This document shows, one piece after another, positions 8,910 through 17,637 of a stretch of DNA of 64,000 bases. The stretch lies in contig NC_023035.1 of the NCBI RefSeq assembly GCF_000507245.1, forward strand, positions 2,957,570 through 3,021,569, in the 5' to 3' direction. The notes under the pieces were generated by a model. It had not been told where the DNA came from. It made no database searches and saw only the letters and a program-made list of their open reading frames with translations. Made by a program: the position numbers and the translations under genes. Within the stretch, counting starts at the first letter, position 1, and the number at the start of each line of letters is the position of its first letter. Origin of the DNA: Salinispira pacifica. GTDB taxonomy: Bacteria; Spirochaetota; Spirochaetia; DSM-27196; Salinispiraceae.

Positions 8910-9665
8910 TCAGCAGGAGCGCCGGAATTCACCGGGAGTCTGCCCCATAATTTTCTTAAAGTAGCGGTTGAAAAAGGATATGTTGTTGTATCCCAGTGAT
9001 ATGCTGATATCCAGGATACTGGATTCCCCCTGCTTGAGCATTCTGCAGGCCTTTTTCACCCGTACCATGTTGATGTACTCAAAGAGCGAATATCCGCTGC
9101 GGGATTTGAATTCCCTGCTGAAACTGCTGGTATTCATGGCACATCTGCGGCGGAAAAACTCAAGAGTGAACTGCTTATCATAATGGAGTTGAATGAAGTT
9201 CATTGCATCTTCCATGCTCCAGGGAGATTTATCTTCAAGGCGGATGTATAATCTGGAGTGAAACAGACAGATGAGGTGGACGGCAATGCTGCGCATCATA
9301 TATTCGCCGGAAGCTGATTCCGCAGATGTCTCACCGGCACAGTGTTCCATGCACCGGGAAACATAATCACAGTCCCCACGCCCTGCTTCCACCTGATGCG
9401 ATCCCCTGGTGAAATATAATCCTGCTTCCGCCAGTTCCTCCATGGTTTCCTGCCAGATCAGTCCGGGTAAGGAGAGGAAGCGGTTGTCACCCATGAGTTC
9501 TATCTTTTCTTTTCTGGACGGAGGGACAAGGATGAGGCACGGAGCATGCACCACCCTGCTGCTCTCATTGTGCAGCAGGGTGACCGCACCTGTCCGCAGC
9601 ACTCCCAGGTGCCCCTGCAGATAGGGGAGAAAATGAACATGTTCCCTGCATTGAATTAATCCCAC
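8910..9665 (-). CDS. AraC family transcriptional regulator
   Basis: 251 residues. The last 100 or so form an AraC/XylS double helix-turn-helix (FRRRCAMNTSSFSREFKSR, then ILDISISLGYNNISFFNRYFKKIMGQTPGEFR). The N-terminal 150 residues look like a small-molecule-sensing cupin domain (LPYLQGHLGVLRTGAVTLL). The listed start is GTG at 9665 without a clear ribosome binding site, so it is uncertain. It sits 74 bp downstream of the MATE exporter gene on the same strand and could be co-transcribed with it; the inducer is unknown. Confidence 0.85.
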   Translation of the reverse strand: MGLIQCREHVHFLPYLQGHLGVLRTGAVTLLHNESSRVVHAPCLILVPPSRKEKIELMGDNRFLSLPGLIWQETMEELAEAGLYFTRGSHQVEAGRGDCDYVSRCMEHCAGETSAESASGEYMMRSIAVHLICLFHSRLYIRLEDKSPWSMEDAMNFIQLHYDKQFTLEFFRRRCAMNTSSFSREFKSRSGYSLFEYINMVRVKKACRMLKQGESSILDISISLGYNNISFFNRYFKKIMGQTPGEFRRSC

Positions 9666-9739
9666 TTCATACAGTATATCCGGATGAGAGTTAATGGACT
9701 GACACTATTTTCCAAAGATGAGTAATTTTTCCAGGAAAA

Positions 9740-11146
9740 TCAGGGGGCGGCCGCTGACAGTTCCCGCTCCGCTTTGCTCAGCGCATGGGAACTTTTGCGG
9801 ATAAGTATCAACCCGATGAAAAAGCTGAAGAGAAAACCGGCGGGCTGAGCCAGAAACACCCCGTGGATACCCAGGACTTTGGGGAGAAATATCACCAATG
9901 GAATCAGAAAACCTCCCTGCTGACCTGCCGCCAGAATCATGGCGGACCTGCCGTCACCCAGAGCCTGGAATATGCCTCCGAACATCAGCAGCAGCCCGGT
10001 AGGAACCATCACCACCGCCATGTAGCGCATGGCCATGCTTCCCATCCTGATTACATCGGGATCCTGGGGGGCGAAAAACCTCATGATTCCCGGGGCGAAA
10101 ATCATCGCTATGATTCCCGCAACCAGTCCCACCAGTGCTGCGGTTATATACACCACACGGATTCCTTCCCTCACCCGGGGAATGTTTCCCGAACCGTAGT
10201 TATATCCCACAAGAGGTTGAAGTCCCTGTGCCAGCCCGATAAGAGCCATCAGAAGCAGCATAAAAATCCGCATAGTCACGCTGATGGCTGCGATGGCAGC
10301 ATCCCCGAACGCCGAGGCTGCATTGTTCAGGATGCCGAAGGAGACGCTCCCCAGCAGCTGCCGAACCAGGGTAGGCGCACCCAGGGCCATTATTGCCCGG
10401 TAGGTTGGCAGGTTGATTCTGACGCTGCCCGGCCGGAGGGGATTAATGGCACCCCGCCCTCGAAGGTAAAAACTGATAAGAAATGCCGTGGAAACCGATT
10501 GTGCAATAATGGTGGCCACCGCAGCTCCGGTAATCCCCATATCCAGAACAAAAATGAAGATCGGATCCAGAATAATATTCAGGACCGCACCCAGAATCTG
10601 TCCCATGCTGCTGTACAGGGATGCGCCTTCAGAGCGGAGAAGATTGTTCAGCGTCATATTGAGTATCTGGAACACCGAGCCTCCCAATATGATCCGCCCA
10701 TAGAGACTGCCCTGTGCAATAATTGAATCTGTTGCCCCGAAAACCCTCAGAATGGGTTCTATAAAAATTGCGCCGATGAGGGAGAGAAGCAGGCCCGCCG
10801 CCAGTGATGAGTAGAATGCAGTGGCACCTGATTGTTCCGCTTCTTTATATTTATTCTCCCCCATTCTCCGGCTGATTACGCTTGCCGCTCCCATGCCGAA
10901 GGTGAGCCCCACTGCGCCGATCAGCTGAAAGAGGGGAAAGACGATTCCGGTGGCGGCTATTGCCGTGGTATCCCGAAGAAAACTGACAAAAACGGTATCC
11001 ACCACGTTATACACCGCCAGGACAAGCATTCCCGCAATTGCAGGGGCCGCAAGGCTGAACAGGGTTTTGGGGACCGGGCCGTGGGCAAGCAACTGAATTC
11101 GCCTGGAGGCCGATGACGCAGGGCTGTTGTGTGAAGAGTCGCTCAT
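9740..11146 (-). CDS. MATE family efflux transporter
   Basis: 468 residues with about 12 membrane helices in two similar halves. The first half starts PVPKTLFSLAAPAIAGMLVLAVYNVVDTVFVS, the typical MATE/NorM-DinF beginning, and GLAQGLQPLVGYNYGSGN is the matching second-half signature. MATE proteins export cationic drugs or metabolites using a sodium or proton gradient. AAGGA lies 6 bp before ATG 11146. It is upstream of the AraC gene on the same strand, so that regulator may control it. Substrate cannot be predicted. Confidence 0.92.
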   Translation of the reverse strand: MSDSSHNSPASSASRRIQLLAHGPVPKTLFSLAAPAIAGMLVLAVYNVVDTVFVSFLRDTTAIAATGIVFPLFQLIGAVGLTFGMGAASVISRRMGENKYKEAEQSGATAFYSSLAAGLLLSLIGAIFIEPILRVFGATDSIIAQGSLYGRIILGGSVFQILNMTLNNLLRSEGASLYSSMGQILGAVLNIILDPIFIFVLDMGITGAAVATIIAQSVSTAFLISFYLRGRGAINPLRPGSVRINLPTYRAIMALGAPTLVRQLLGSVSFGILNNAASAFGDAAIAAISVTMRIFMLLLMALIGLAQGLQPLVGYNYGSGNIPRVREGIRVVYITAALVGLVAGIIAMIFAPGIMRFFAPQDPDVIRMGSMAMRYMAVVMVPTGLLLMFGGIFQALGDGRSAMILAAGQQGGFLIPLVIFLPKVLGIHGVFLAQPAGFLFSFFIGLILIRKSSHALSKAERELSAAAP

Positions 11147-11279
11147 TGAAAATCCTTAGTAACGCCGCGAATCTGTTTATTCCGGTAAAAACATCCGAAG
11201 GGCAAAACACAGATGACGGTAATTATTTTTACACATCCGTATAATATAAAAAAAGGCGGCCACTGACTATCTTTTATTC

Positions 11280-12676
11280 AGTGCACCAAAGCTTGTAAAA
11301 AAACACAGCGAATTCAAGCAGCAGTAATTCTTTTCCGGTGTATGGTTTATGAACACATTACAACCATACATCACCAGACTGCTGACCCAAATCAGCACAA
11401 ATTCCCTTGATTTTACTCACCACAGCCCGGTCCCCCACTGCTCAAACCCCCATTGCCCCCGGTTTGCAGACCAGAAACCCCATGATCAGTCATGGTTCAG
11501 GTTTCATGGATGCTACTTCACCAAAGCCTTCGGCAGGGTTCCGCGTTATCGCTGTCAGGATTGCGGCAAGACCTTTTCCCTCCAGACATTCCGCATGGAT
11601 TACTACGTGAAAAAGCCGGTGGACTACATCCAGCTGATTCGCCAGCTTGTCTCTTCCAGCGGACAGGGCAACATGACCCGCTTCACCGGTATGCGCTATG
11701 AGCAGATCCAGAACAGATACGAGCGCATCTGCCGGGTACTTCTGGCCATCCATTCTGATATGCGCAAGCTGATCAAACCGGAAGATGAGTTCGCCCTGGA
11801 CGGCTTTGAATCCTTCAGCGTGAGTCAGTTCTTCCCCAACAACATCAATATCCTGGTGGGAAGCGGCTCAGAGTTGATATACGCAATGGGCTACTCCCAG
11901 CTGAGGCGTAAAGGACAGATGACAGATAAACAGAAGCAGAAGCGAACTGACTTGGAGCAAACCCTGGGCAAGGCTCCGGGAAATGCCGTTGAGAAATCGG
12001 TCCAGTCCATCCTTACCCACTTGTGTAAATACATGAAAGATAAAGACATACCGGATGTTACGCTGAATACCGACTATCACAAGGCGTATGTTCGGGCCCT
12101 TTCGAAGGTGCCTGAGGGCAGGTCCCGGATTCGTCATTGTCAGTATTCATCCACCCTGCCGCGCACCCCGTCAAACCGGCTGTTCCCGGTGAATTATGTG
12201 GACCGGCAGTTTCGAAAAGATCAGGCGAACCACGTGAGGGAGTCGGTACAGTTCGCCCGATCTCCTGCAGCAATGATGGTGCGGCTGAGCATATATCAGA
12301 TGGTGCACAATTATCTCATGCCCCGGAGGGTACGGGATCAGAGAAAAGGAAACTGGAAAACCAGAGGAGAACAGCTTGGAGTCCCGGGATGGAAGCTTCA
12401 TGAGGTAATCAGAAAACACTGGGATAGGAGAGTTTTTCTGAACAAATGCACATTATGGGAACCTGAGAAGATGACCTGGCTGCTTGGATGGCGAAACCGG
12501 GGGATTGATTCAGGCCGCAGGCTGCCGTTTCATGTGTGGGTGTGATTGAGCTGAAGTGTGAGAGACGGGGCGGTCAGGGCTGGTTGTAGACCTGAAATCG
12601 GGCTGGATTCCGGATCGATATTTCGGAGCGTATCGGCCGGACTGAGGTGAAAGTTTTTCACAAGCTTTGGTGCACT
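11280..12676 (+). mobile_element. insertion sequence with zinc-ribbon DDE transposase, perfect 17-bp inverted ends
   Basis: The 1397-bp element has the terminal inverted repeat AGTGCACCAAAGCTTGT at 11280-11296 and its exact complement at 12660-12676; pairing extends several bases into an A-run with one mismatch. It contains one intact transposase (11349-12545). No convincing target duplication is seen (left flank TTTTATTC, right flank CTATATTG). It lies between the MATE promoter region and the marR promoter. A 142-bp element at 24352 carries nearly the same ends. Confidence 0.9.
11349..12545 (+). CDS. transposase with N-terminal zinc ribbon
   Basis: 398 residues, intact. Two CxxC-type pairs near the N-terminus (CSNPHC and YRCQDCGKTF) make an InsA-like zinc ribbon. 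Candidate DDE residues are the D in FALDGFESF, the D in LNTDYHKAYV and the E in HVRESVQFARS. The C-terminal RLSIYQMVHNYLMP resembles IS1 and IS1595-type enzymes. I cannot place it in a named IS family with confidence. It occupies nearly the whole element, leaving 52 bp on the left and 114 bp on the right inside the inverted repeats. Confidence 0.85.
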   Translation: MNTLQPYITRLLTQISTNSLDFTHHSPVPHCSNPHCPRFADQKPHDQSWFRFHGCYFTKAFGRVPRYRCQDCGKTFSLQTFRMDYYVKKPVDYIQLIRQLVSSSGQGNMTRFTGMRYEQIQNRYERICRVLLAIHSDMRKLIKPEDEFALDGFESFSVSQFFPNNINILVGSGSELIYAMGYSQLRRKGQMTDKQKQKRTDLEQTLGKAPGNAVEKSVQSILTHLCKYMKDKDIPDVTLNTDYHKAYVRALSKVPEGRSRIRHCQYSSTLPRTPSNRLFPVNYVDRQFRKDQANHVRESVQFARSPAAMMVRLSIYQMVHNYLMPRRVRDQRKGNWKTRGEQLGVPGWKLHEVIRKHWDRRVFLNKCTLWEPEKMTWLLGWRNRGIDSGRRLPFHVWV

Positions 12677-12708
12677 CTATATTGCATGCAGAAATTTCAG
12701 ATATTAGC

Positions 12709-12749
12709 TTGATATTCAAAGTATATCTCGCTATTATCTTGATTATCAA
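12709..12749 (+). promoter_or_regulatory. marR promoter with two palindromic operators
   Basis: TTGATA (12709-12714), a 17-bp spacer and TATTAT (12732-12737) make a good sigma-70 promoter. Two near-palindromes, TTGATATTCAA at 12709-12719 and TTGATTATCAA at 12739-12749, cover the -35 box and the bases just after the -10 box. This layout fits autorepression by the MarR protein encoded 20 bp downstream. The right end of the IS is 32 bp upstream. Confidence 0.7.
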
Positions 12750-12768
12750 ACTATATGCCGGAGTATCC

Positions 12769-13188
12769 ATGGAAGAACCACAGCAGCAATTTTCCAGAAT
12801 CCTCACAGAATTTTTCGACCGGATGAGCTCATGGGAGCAGGGGCTGGTTGAAGGAAGCGGAATCTCCCTTCCCCAGATGCATGTTCTGGAAACCCTGGGA
12901 AATCACCGGAAGCTGAGAATGAAGGAGCTGGCAGAGAAGCTTGGTGTCACCACAGGGACTCTCACAGTGATGGTGCAGCGTCTCCTGCAGAAGGATCTGA
13001 TCCGGCGTATCCGGGACGAAGAGGACCGAAGATCAAGCTTTATTGATCTCAGCCCCCTGGGAGAGGAGATCTACAAGCGGCATCACAGCCTCCATGACGA
13101 GCTCATCGGAGAACTGGTAATCCGCCTGGGTGACCGAGAGAGCGAACACTTCTTTGCTTCCATGGAGAAGGTAATTGAAGTGCTCTGA
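12769..13188 (+). CDS. MarR family transcriptional regulator
   Basis: 139 residues from ATG 12769 (CCGGAG upstream); an upstream in-frame ATG at 12667 is rejected because it lies inside the IS end and its extension is the promoter DNA. A winged helix is clear: LRMKELAEKLGVTTGTLTVMVQRLLQKDLIRRIRDEEDRRSSFIDLS. MarR proteins bind palindromes as dimers and release them on ligand, oxidation or metal binding. The gene is followed 70 bp later by a DmeF-type metal exporter on the same strand, so the likely signal is a divalent metal; this is inference. Confidence 0.88.
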   Translation: MEEPQQQFSRILTEFFDRMSSWEQGLVEGSGISLPQMHVLETLGNHRKLRMKELAEKLGVTTGTLTVMVQRLLQKDLIRRIRDEEDRRSSFIDLSPLGEEIYKRHHSLHDELIGELVIRLGDRESEHFFASMEKVIEVL

Positions 13189-13258
13189 GAAAATCGGAAA
13201 TGCATTACAGATGTAAAAAAACAGCCTCGACGGCACAGGTATTGAGCAGGGAGTAGAT

Positions 13259-14218
13259 ATGAATCGGCGGGTATGCGACCAAGACATGAAATCAAAAGCA
13301 GCATCAGACAATATGAAACGGACGGCAATTGTTGTGGCCATTACTCTCACAACCATGTTCGCAGAGATCTTTTTCGGCATGGTAACCGGCTCCATGTCGC
13401 TGCTTGCCGATGGTATTCATATGGGAACCCACGGACTGGCTCTGGGGGTGACCCTGATTGCATATGTCATCAGCGGAAAGCACCGGTACAACAGGAAGTT
13501 CAGTTTCAGTTCGGGAAAAGTTGAAGTCCTTGGCGGCTACAGCAACGCCATATTCCTGGGCGTCACCGCGGTTATCATGACCGTCGAATCGGTTGAACGG
13601 CTGATATCCCCCGAAGTGGTGGATTTCAGCCAGGCTCTGCTGGTCGCCGTCATCGGACTGGTAATAAATATCGCAAGCGCACTGATTCTCTCTCCGCCCT
13701 GGAAGGGACACAATCACCGGCACCACGGGGAACACAGAGACCGGGATACAACCGATTCCAGGGACGATGAACATGACCATAATCTGAAAGCTGCATATCT
13801 TCATGTGGTAACCGATGCCCTCACCTCTGTACTGGCGATTTTTGCGCTTCTCAGCGGAAAAGTCTTTTCGGTTACCTGGCCGGATGCCGCCGTGGCGATC
13901 CTGGCCGCAGCGGTAATTCTGAAATGGGCGTACGGACTTCTGGTCTCAAGCGGAAAGATTCTGGTGGATTATTATGATAGCGAAAAGGAACTGAAGGAAG
14001 TTCGGGAGCTTTTGAAATCCCGGAACCGGGAACTGCAGGATTTTCATCTCTGGAGAACCTCCGCTTCGGAAAAAGCCATGGTTATCAGCGTCATTCCTTC
14101 ACCCCGGGAGGAGTTGAGCAGCAGAGCGGAACTGACCGAAGAGGTCCGCCGGGATATTGCCCGAAAGTTCAGCCTTCAGCATCTCACCGTGGAGCTCTCC
14201 CGGGAATATCAGCCTTAG
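13259..14218 (+). CDS. dmeF: cation diffusion facilitator, DmeF-like divalent metal exporter
   Basis: 319 residues. The second membrane helix carries MSLLADGIHMGTHG, the form of the metal site typical of the DmeF branch, and the fifth helix has HVVTDALTS (HxxxD). A His-rich cytoplasmic loop (HNHRHHGEHRDRD) lies between helices four and five. The C-terminus (residues about 235-319) is the usual soluble CDF domain. CDF proteins export Zn, Co, Ni or Cd in exchange for protons. GGGAG lies upstream of the ATG. It follows a marR gene and ends in a 4-bp convergent overlap with the frameshifted araC gene. Confidence 0.87.
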   Translation: MNRRVCDQDMKSKAASDNMKRTAIVVAITLTTMFAEIFFGMVTGSMSLLADGIHMGTHGLALGVTLIAYVISGKHRYNRKFSFSSGKVEVLGGYSNAIFLGVTAVIMTVESVERLISPEVVDFSQALLVAVIGLVINIASALILSPPWKGHNHRHHGEHRDRDTTDSRDDEHDHNLKAAYLHVVTDALTSVLAIFALLSGKVFSVTWPDAAVAILAAAVILKWAYGLLVSSGKILVDYYDSEKELKEVRELLKSRNRELQDFHLWRTSASEKAMVISVIPSPREELSSRAELTEEVRRDIARKFSLQHLTVELSREYQP

Positions 14219-15074
14219 GATGCGCCGTTGGTCTCCCGGTACTCCCGGGGGCTGATCCCTTCGAACCGTTTAAACACCGTTCCGAAATAGCTGTCGCTTT
14301 CAAACCCTACACCGGCGGCAATATCATGAATTCTGGCGTGGGGTTCTTTCAGCAGCCGCTCCTTGGCCCGGTCTATCCTCCGCTGATTGATGTACTCGAC
14401 GGGGCGCTGGGTGGTGACCGATTTGAAGAGTTCGCAGAAATACTGGGGGTCACATCGATGCTCCGGGCCAGGTCTTCCAGCCCCAGAGGGCGGTGAAGCT
14501 CCTTTTCTATGAGATCCAGGGCCGGCTGGAGGCGGTGAATGCTGCCGATATGGGAATCTTCCCCGTCCCGCTCCAGATATTTCAGAAAATCCAGAAGAAG
14601 ACTGTAGACGATGGCCGAACCGTCAATGCCCCGCATAAGAGCATTGCTCCCCAGTGTCTGCAGAGCCCGTCTGATGAGGGTCTCCACCGCATTGGGATGG
14701 CTGAGCTGGTACACCCCGGTTTCCGTCATACCCAGATAGTGGAGCATGCTCTCGGCACTGTTTCCGCTGAAGGTAATCCAGTGGACGTACCAGGGATCCT
14801 CCATGCCGTAGTAGCTGTGAGGCTGTCCCGGATAGAGAAGCATGCCCTGTCCCGGTTCAACCCTGTGGGTTTTCCCCCTGTCCTCCAGCACGCCGATTCC
14901 CCGGATGGTCTGAATCCATTGAAAAACCGGGAAACCGAAAGGACGCTCTATGGAGTACTGGTAAAAATCGCACCCGGCACCGATTAGCTGAAACGGGAGT
15001 TCGTTCTCAATTTCCGTGGGTTTGGACAGGATGAAATCCCCGTCCCTTCGTCCGAGATCATGCTGATTCTTCAC
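14215..15074 (-). CDS. AraC family regulator of the galactoside locus, frameshifted as sequenced
   Basis: Starts at GTG 15074 with AGGAG 8 bp upstream. The first 210 residues hold the AraC sensor cupin (IQTIRGIGVLEDRGKTHRV, LYPGQPHSYYG) and the first helix of the DNA-binding domain (LGLEDLARSIDVTP). The rest, QYFCELFKSVTTQRPVEYINQ and IAAGVGFESDSYFGTVFKR, lies in another frame. One C added to the coding-strand CCCCC run at 14445-14449 restores a normal protein of about 286 residues. It is divergent from the binding-protein gene at 15388, so it most likely activates the alpha/beta-galactoside operon. Whether the break is real is not decidable here. Confidence 0.85.
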
Positions 15075-15219
15075 TCGCCACTCCTGAATCCTAAAATTGT
15101 AATACTCAAATGAATATTTTGAAAGTCTGAGCTTCAGTGGCCCGGGCTTTTTTCTCCGGAGCTGTATTCAGCCTTTTTTGCCGGCCTCCCCGTGGCGGTC
15201 TTTTTTTCCAGAAAATGCG

Positions 15220-15241
15220 ATATCAGCCTATATTCTGATAT
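15220..15241. promoter_or_regulatory. inverted repeat in araC/sugar-operon intergenic region
   Basis: ATATCAG at 15220 and its exact complement CTGATAT ending at 15241 are separated by 8 bp. It lies about midway in the 313-bp divergent region between the araC start (15074) and the binding-protein start (15388), where a regulator would bind. A second small palindrome, GACC-N8-GGTC near 15330, is close to the likely sugar-operon promoter. AraC sites are usually direct repeats, so this assignment is tentative. Confidence 0.4.
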
Positions 15242-15387
15242 TTTTTCTAATGTTTACCCCCTGCCGTTTTGTATTCACATCCCCGCAAATGAGCTGAATT
15301 TCCCGGCAATGCCGTGAATATCTTGAGATTGACCGATTTAAAGGTCGGCAGGACAATGATATATCACATCAACGAGGAGGATGTTTG

Positions 15388-16647
15388 ATGGTACGACGAA
15401 TGGTAATAATAATGGCTTGTCTGGTACTCCTGGCGCCGTTGGGTCTTGCTGCCAACGGACAGGATGAAGCAGCCGACGACGGTCCCAGAAAACTGGTGAT
15501 CAATTCCAACCTTTCCGATCCGGCCCCCAAAGCGGCATTTGAGGATCTGGTGAACAGATTCCGTGAAGAATACCCGGATATTGAAGTTACCCTGAACAGC
15601 TTCGATCATGAGGCGTATAAAACCGCGATCCGGAACTTCCTGGCTTCCAATCCCCCGGATGTGGCCCTGTGGTTCGCCGGAAACCGCATGAAGTTCTTTG
15701 TTGATCAGGGCCTGATCATGGATATTTCCGATCTCTGGGAAGAAGCAGGCTTTAATGATTCAATGGCTTCCAGCCGCCCCACCCTCACCGTTGACGGTAA
15801 ACAGTACGGCGTACCCTGGGGATACTACCAGTGGGGTATGTTTTACCGTACAGACATTTTTGAGGAATACGGAATCGATGTACCTGAAACCTGGGACGAA
15901 TTCATGGAAGCCGGCGATACCCTGGTGGAAAACGGCATAACTCCCGTTACCATCGGAACCAAGTTTCTCTGGACTGCAGCCGGCTGGTTCGACTACCTGA
16001 ACCTGAGAATTAACGGCTACGACTACCACATGGACCTTACCGCCGGAGACGCCAGCTATCTTGATCCTGAACTGGACAGGGTTTTCGAGGTTTGGGAAGA
16101 TATGATTGACCGGGGATTCTTCCTGGAAAACCATGCCACCTATTCCTGGCAGGAAGCACAGGCACCGTTTATCAACGGAAATGCCGCAATGTACCTGATC
16201 GGAAACTTTATTACTCCCGACCTGGAAAGCGCAGGGGTTATCGACAACGTCGGATTCTTCCAGTTCCCGCAGATCAATCCTGAAGTGGGTATGTATGAAG
16301 ACGCACCCATGGAAGCCTACCTGGTACCTGCCGGGGCGGAAAACGTGGAAGAAGCAAAGCTCTTTCTTGAGTTTGCTTCCAGGGCGGATGTTCTGGCGGA
16401 CTTTGCCTATGAAGTCGGCAATATTCCCCCGAACAAGAACAGCCGGCCCCCGGAAGACCGCTTTACTCTGGCAGGTTTCGAAATGCTGAACCAGGCCGAC
16501 GGTCTTGCACAGTTCTACGACCGGGACACCGATCCGGAAATGGCCTCTGTGGGCATGGAAGGTTTTCAGGAGTTCATGGTGAATCCCGACCGTCTCCCGG
16601 AAATCCGGGCACGGCTGGATGAAGAACGGAAGAATATTTTCCAGTAA
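15388..16647 (+). CDS. ABC sugar transporter, extracellular solute-binding protein
   Basis: 419 residues from ATG 15388 with GAGGAGG 8 bp upstream. A Sec signal peptide (VIIMACLVLLAPLGLAANG) lacks a lipobox, so the protein is probably periplasmic. The mature part follows the family 1 binding proteins (MalE/UgpB group): FREEYPDIEVTL, VALWFAGNRMKFFVDQG, GVPWGYYQWGMFYRTDIFEEYGI. Downstream permeases and two galactosidases suggest alpha- or beta-galactosides as ligands. A strong hairpin after the stop probably keeps this mRNA segment more abundant than the permease part. Confidence 0.92.
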   Translation: MVRRMVIIMACLVLLAPLGLAANGQDEAADDGPRKLVINSNLSDPAPKAAFEDLVNRFREEYPDIEVTLNSFDHEAYKTAIRNFLASNPPDVALWFAGNRMKFFVDQGLIMDISDLWEEAGFNDSMASSRPTLTVDGKQYGVPWGYYQWGMFYRTDIFEEYGIDVPETWDEFMEAGDTLVENGITPVTIGTKFLWTAAGWFDYLNLRINGYDYHMDLTAGDASYLDPELDRVFEVWEDMIDRGFFLENHATYSWQEAQAPFINGNAAMYLIGNFITPDLESAGVIDNVGFFQFPQINPEVGMYEDAPMEAYLVPAGAENVEEAKLFLEFASRADVLADFAYEVGNIPPNKNSRPPEDRFTLAGFEMLNQADGLAQFYDRDTDPEMASVGMEGFQEFMVNPDRLPEIRARLDEERKNIFQ

Positions 16648-16674
16648 TTCGTTTCGCATCGAAATAATCCGCTG

Positions 16675-16705
16675 CATCCGTCCGGCACATATTGCCGGAC
16701 GGATG
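16675..16705 (+). promoter_or_regulatory. intercistronic hairpin after the binding-protein gene
   Basis: A perfect 13-bp stem (CATCCGTCCGGCA and its complement) with a 5-nt loop (CATAT) sits between the binding-protein stop and the first permease. There is no T-tract, so it is more likely an RNA-stabilising or attenuating structure than a terminator. Such structures are known after malE-type genes and give an excess of binding protein over permease. Confidence 0.75.
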
Positions 16706-16746
16706 TGCGGGGTTTCAATTTCCCTGTTCCGAGAGGAGTCCCCGCT

Positions 16747-17634
16747 TTGAAAAAACGTACAGAATACCGTTTCCTGCGTTTACAGTTCACCCTTGCCCCG
16801 GTGTATTTTCTTGCCCCGGCTTTTCTGCTGTTTTCCGTGTTTGTCCTCTGGCCCATTGTGCAGAGCATATGGATCAGCTTTCATGAATGGAGCGGCTTCG
16901 GAGAAATGACCTGGGTGGGATTCGAAAATTATTCAAAACTCTTTCAGGATAATGATTTTCGCATCTCAATCTTCAACAATATCAAGTGGCTGGTGCTCAT
17001 GCTCCTGGCCCCGGTAGGCGGGCTCGTACTGGCGCTCTTTCTGAATCAGCAGGTACGGGGAATCCGGATTGTAAAATCCCTGTTCTTTTTCCCCTTCGTC
17101 ATCAATCTGGTTGTGGTGGGATTGATATTTTCCTGGTTTTACAACCCGGACCTGGGTCTTCTTGCTGCAATTTTCCGGAGCCTGGGGCTGAAGCCCATAC
17201 CTATTCTGGCGGATGAAAACCTCGCGACCTACGGAATTATTCTTGCCAATCTCTGGCCCCAGACCGCCTACTGCATGATTCTATACCTCACCGGACTCAC
17301 CAGCATGAATACTCAGGTAATAGAGGCGGGACGAATCGACGGCGCCCACGGCTGGTTAATGTTGAAAAATGTGGTCCTTCCCCAGCTGAGAGGCGCAAGC
17401 TTCATAGCAATTGTGGTCACCGTCATCGGTGCCCTGAGAAGTTTTGACCTGATTGCCATTATGACCGCCGGGGGACCCTGGGGACGGTCCAATGTTCTGG
17501 CGTATTTTATGTACGATGAAGCCCTGTTCAATTTCAAGATGGGCTATGGCGCCGCCATTGCAGTGATTCTGTTTCTGATTATGTCCATTTTCATAGCATT
17601 CTTTCTCAACTCAGTTGTCCGAAACGAGAGGTAA
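16747..17634 (+). CDS. ABC sugar transporter permease, MalF/UgpA type
   Basis: 295 residues when started at TTG 16747, which has GAGAGGAG about 8 bp upstream; the longer GTG start at 16705 falls in the hairpin and lacks a site. About six membrane helices begin with APVYFLAPAFLLFSVFVLWPIVQSIWISF. The cytoplasmic EAA loop is EAGRIDGAHGWLMLKNVVLP, where the ATPase docks. It pairs with the next gene; no ATPase gene is in this locus, so a shared MsmK/UgpC-like ATPase elsewhere must serve it. Confidence 0.9.
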   Translation: MKKRTEYRFLRLQFTLAPVYFLAPAFLLFSVFVLWPIVQSIWISFHEWSGFGEMTWVGFENYSKLFQDNDFRISIFNNIKWLVLMLLAPVGGLVLALFLNQQVRGIRIVKSLFFFPFVINLVVVGLIFSWFYNPDLGLLAAIFRSLGLKPIPILADENLATYGIILANLWPQTAYCMILYLTGLTSMNTQVIEAGRIDGAHGWLMLKNVVLPQLRGASFIAIVVTVIGALRSFDLIAIMTAGGPWGRSNVLAYFMYDEALFNFKMGYGAAIAVILFLIMSIFIAFFLNSVVRNER

Positions 17635-17637
17635 GCC

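Noticed and set aside
11220-11290. Target-site duplication for the first IS
   Set aside because: Flanks TTTTATTC and CTATATTG do not match; none is claimed.
14219-14460. Separate small HTH gene overlapping the AraC end
   Set aside because: It is the missing C-terminal half of the AraC protein in a shifted frame.
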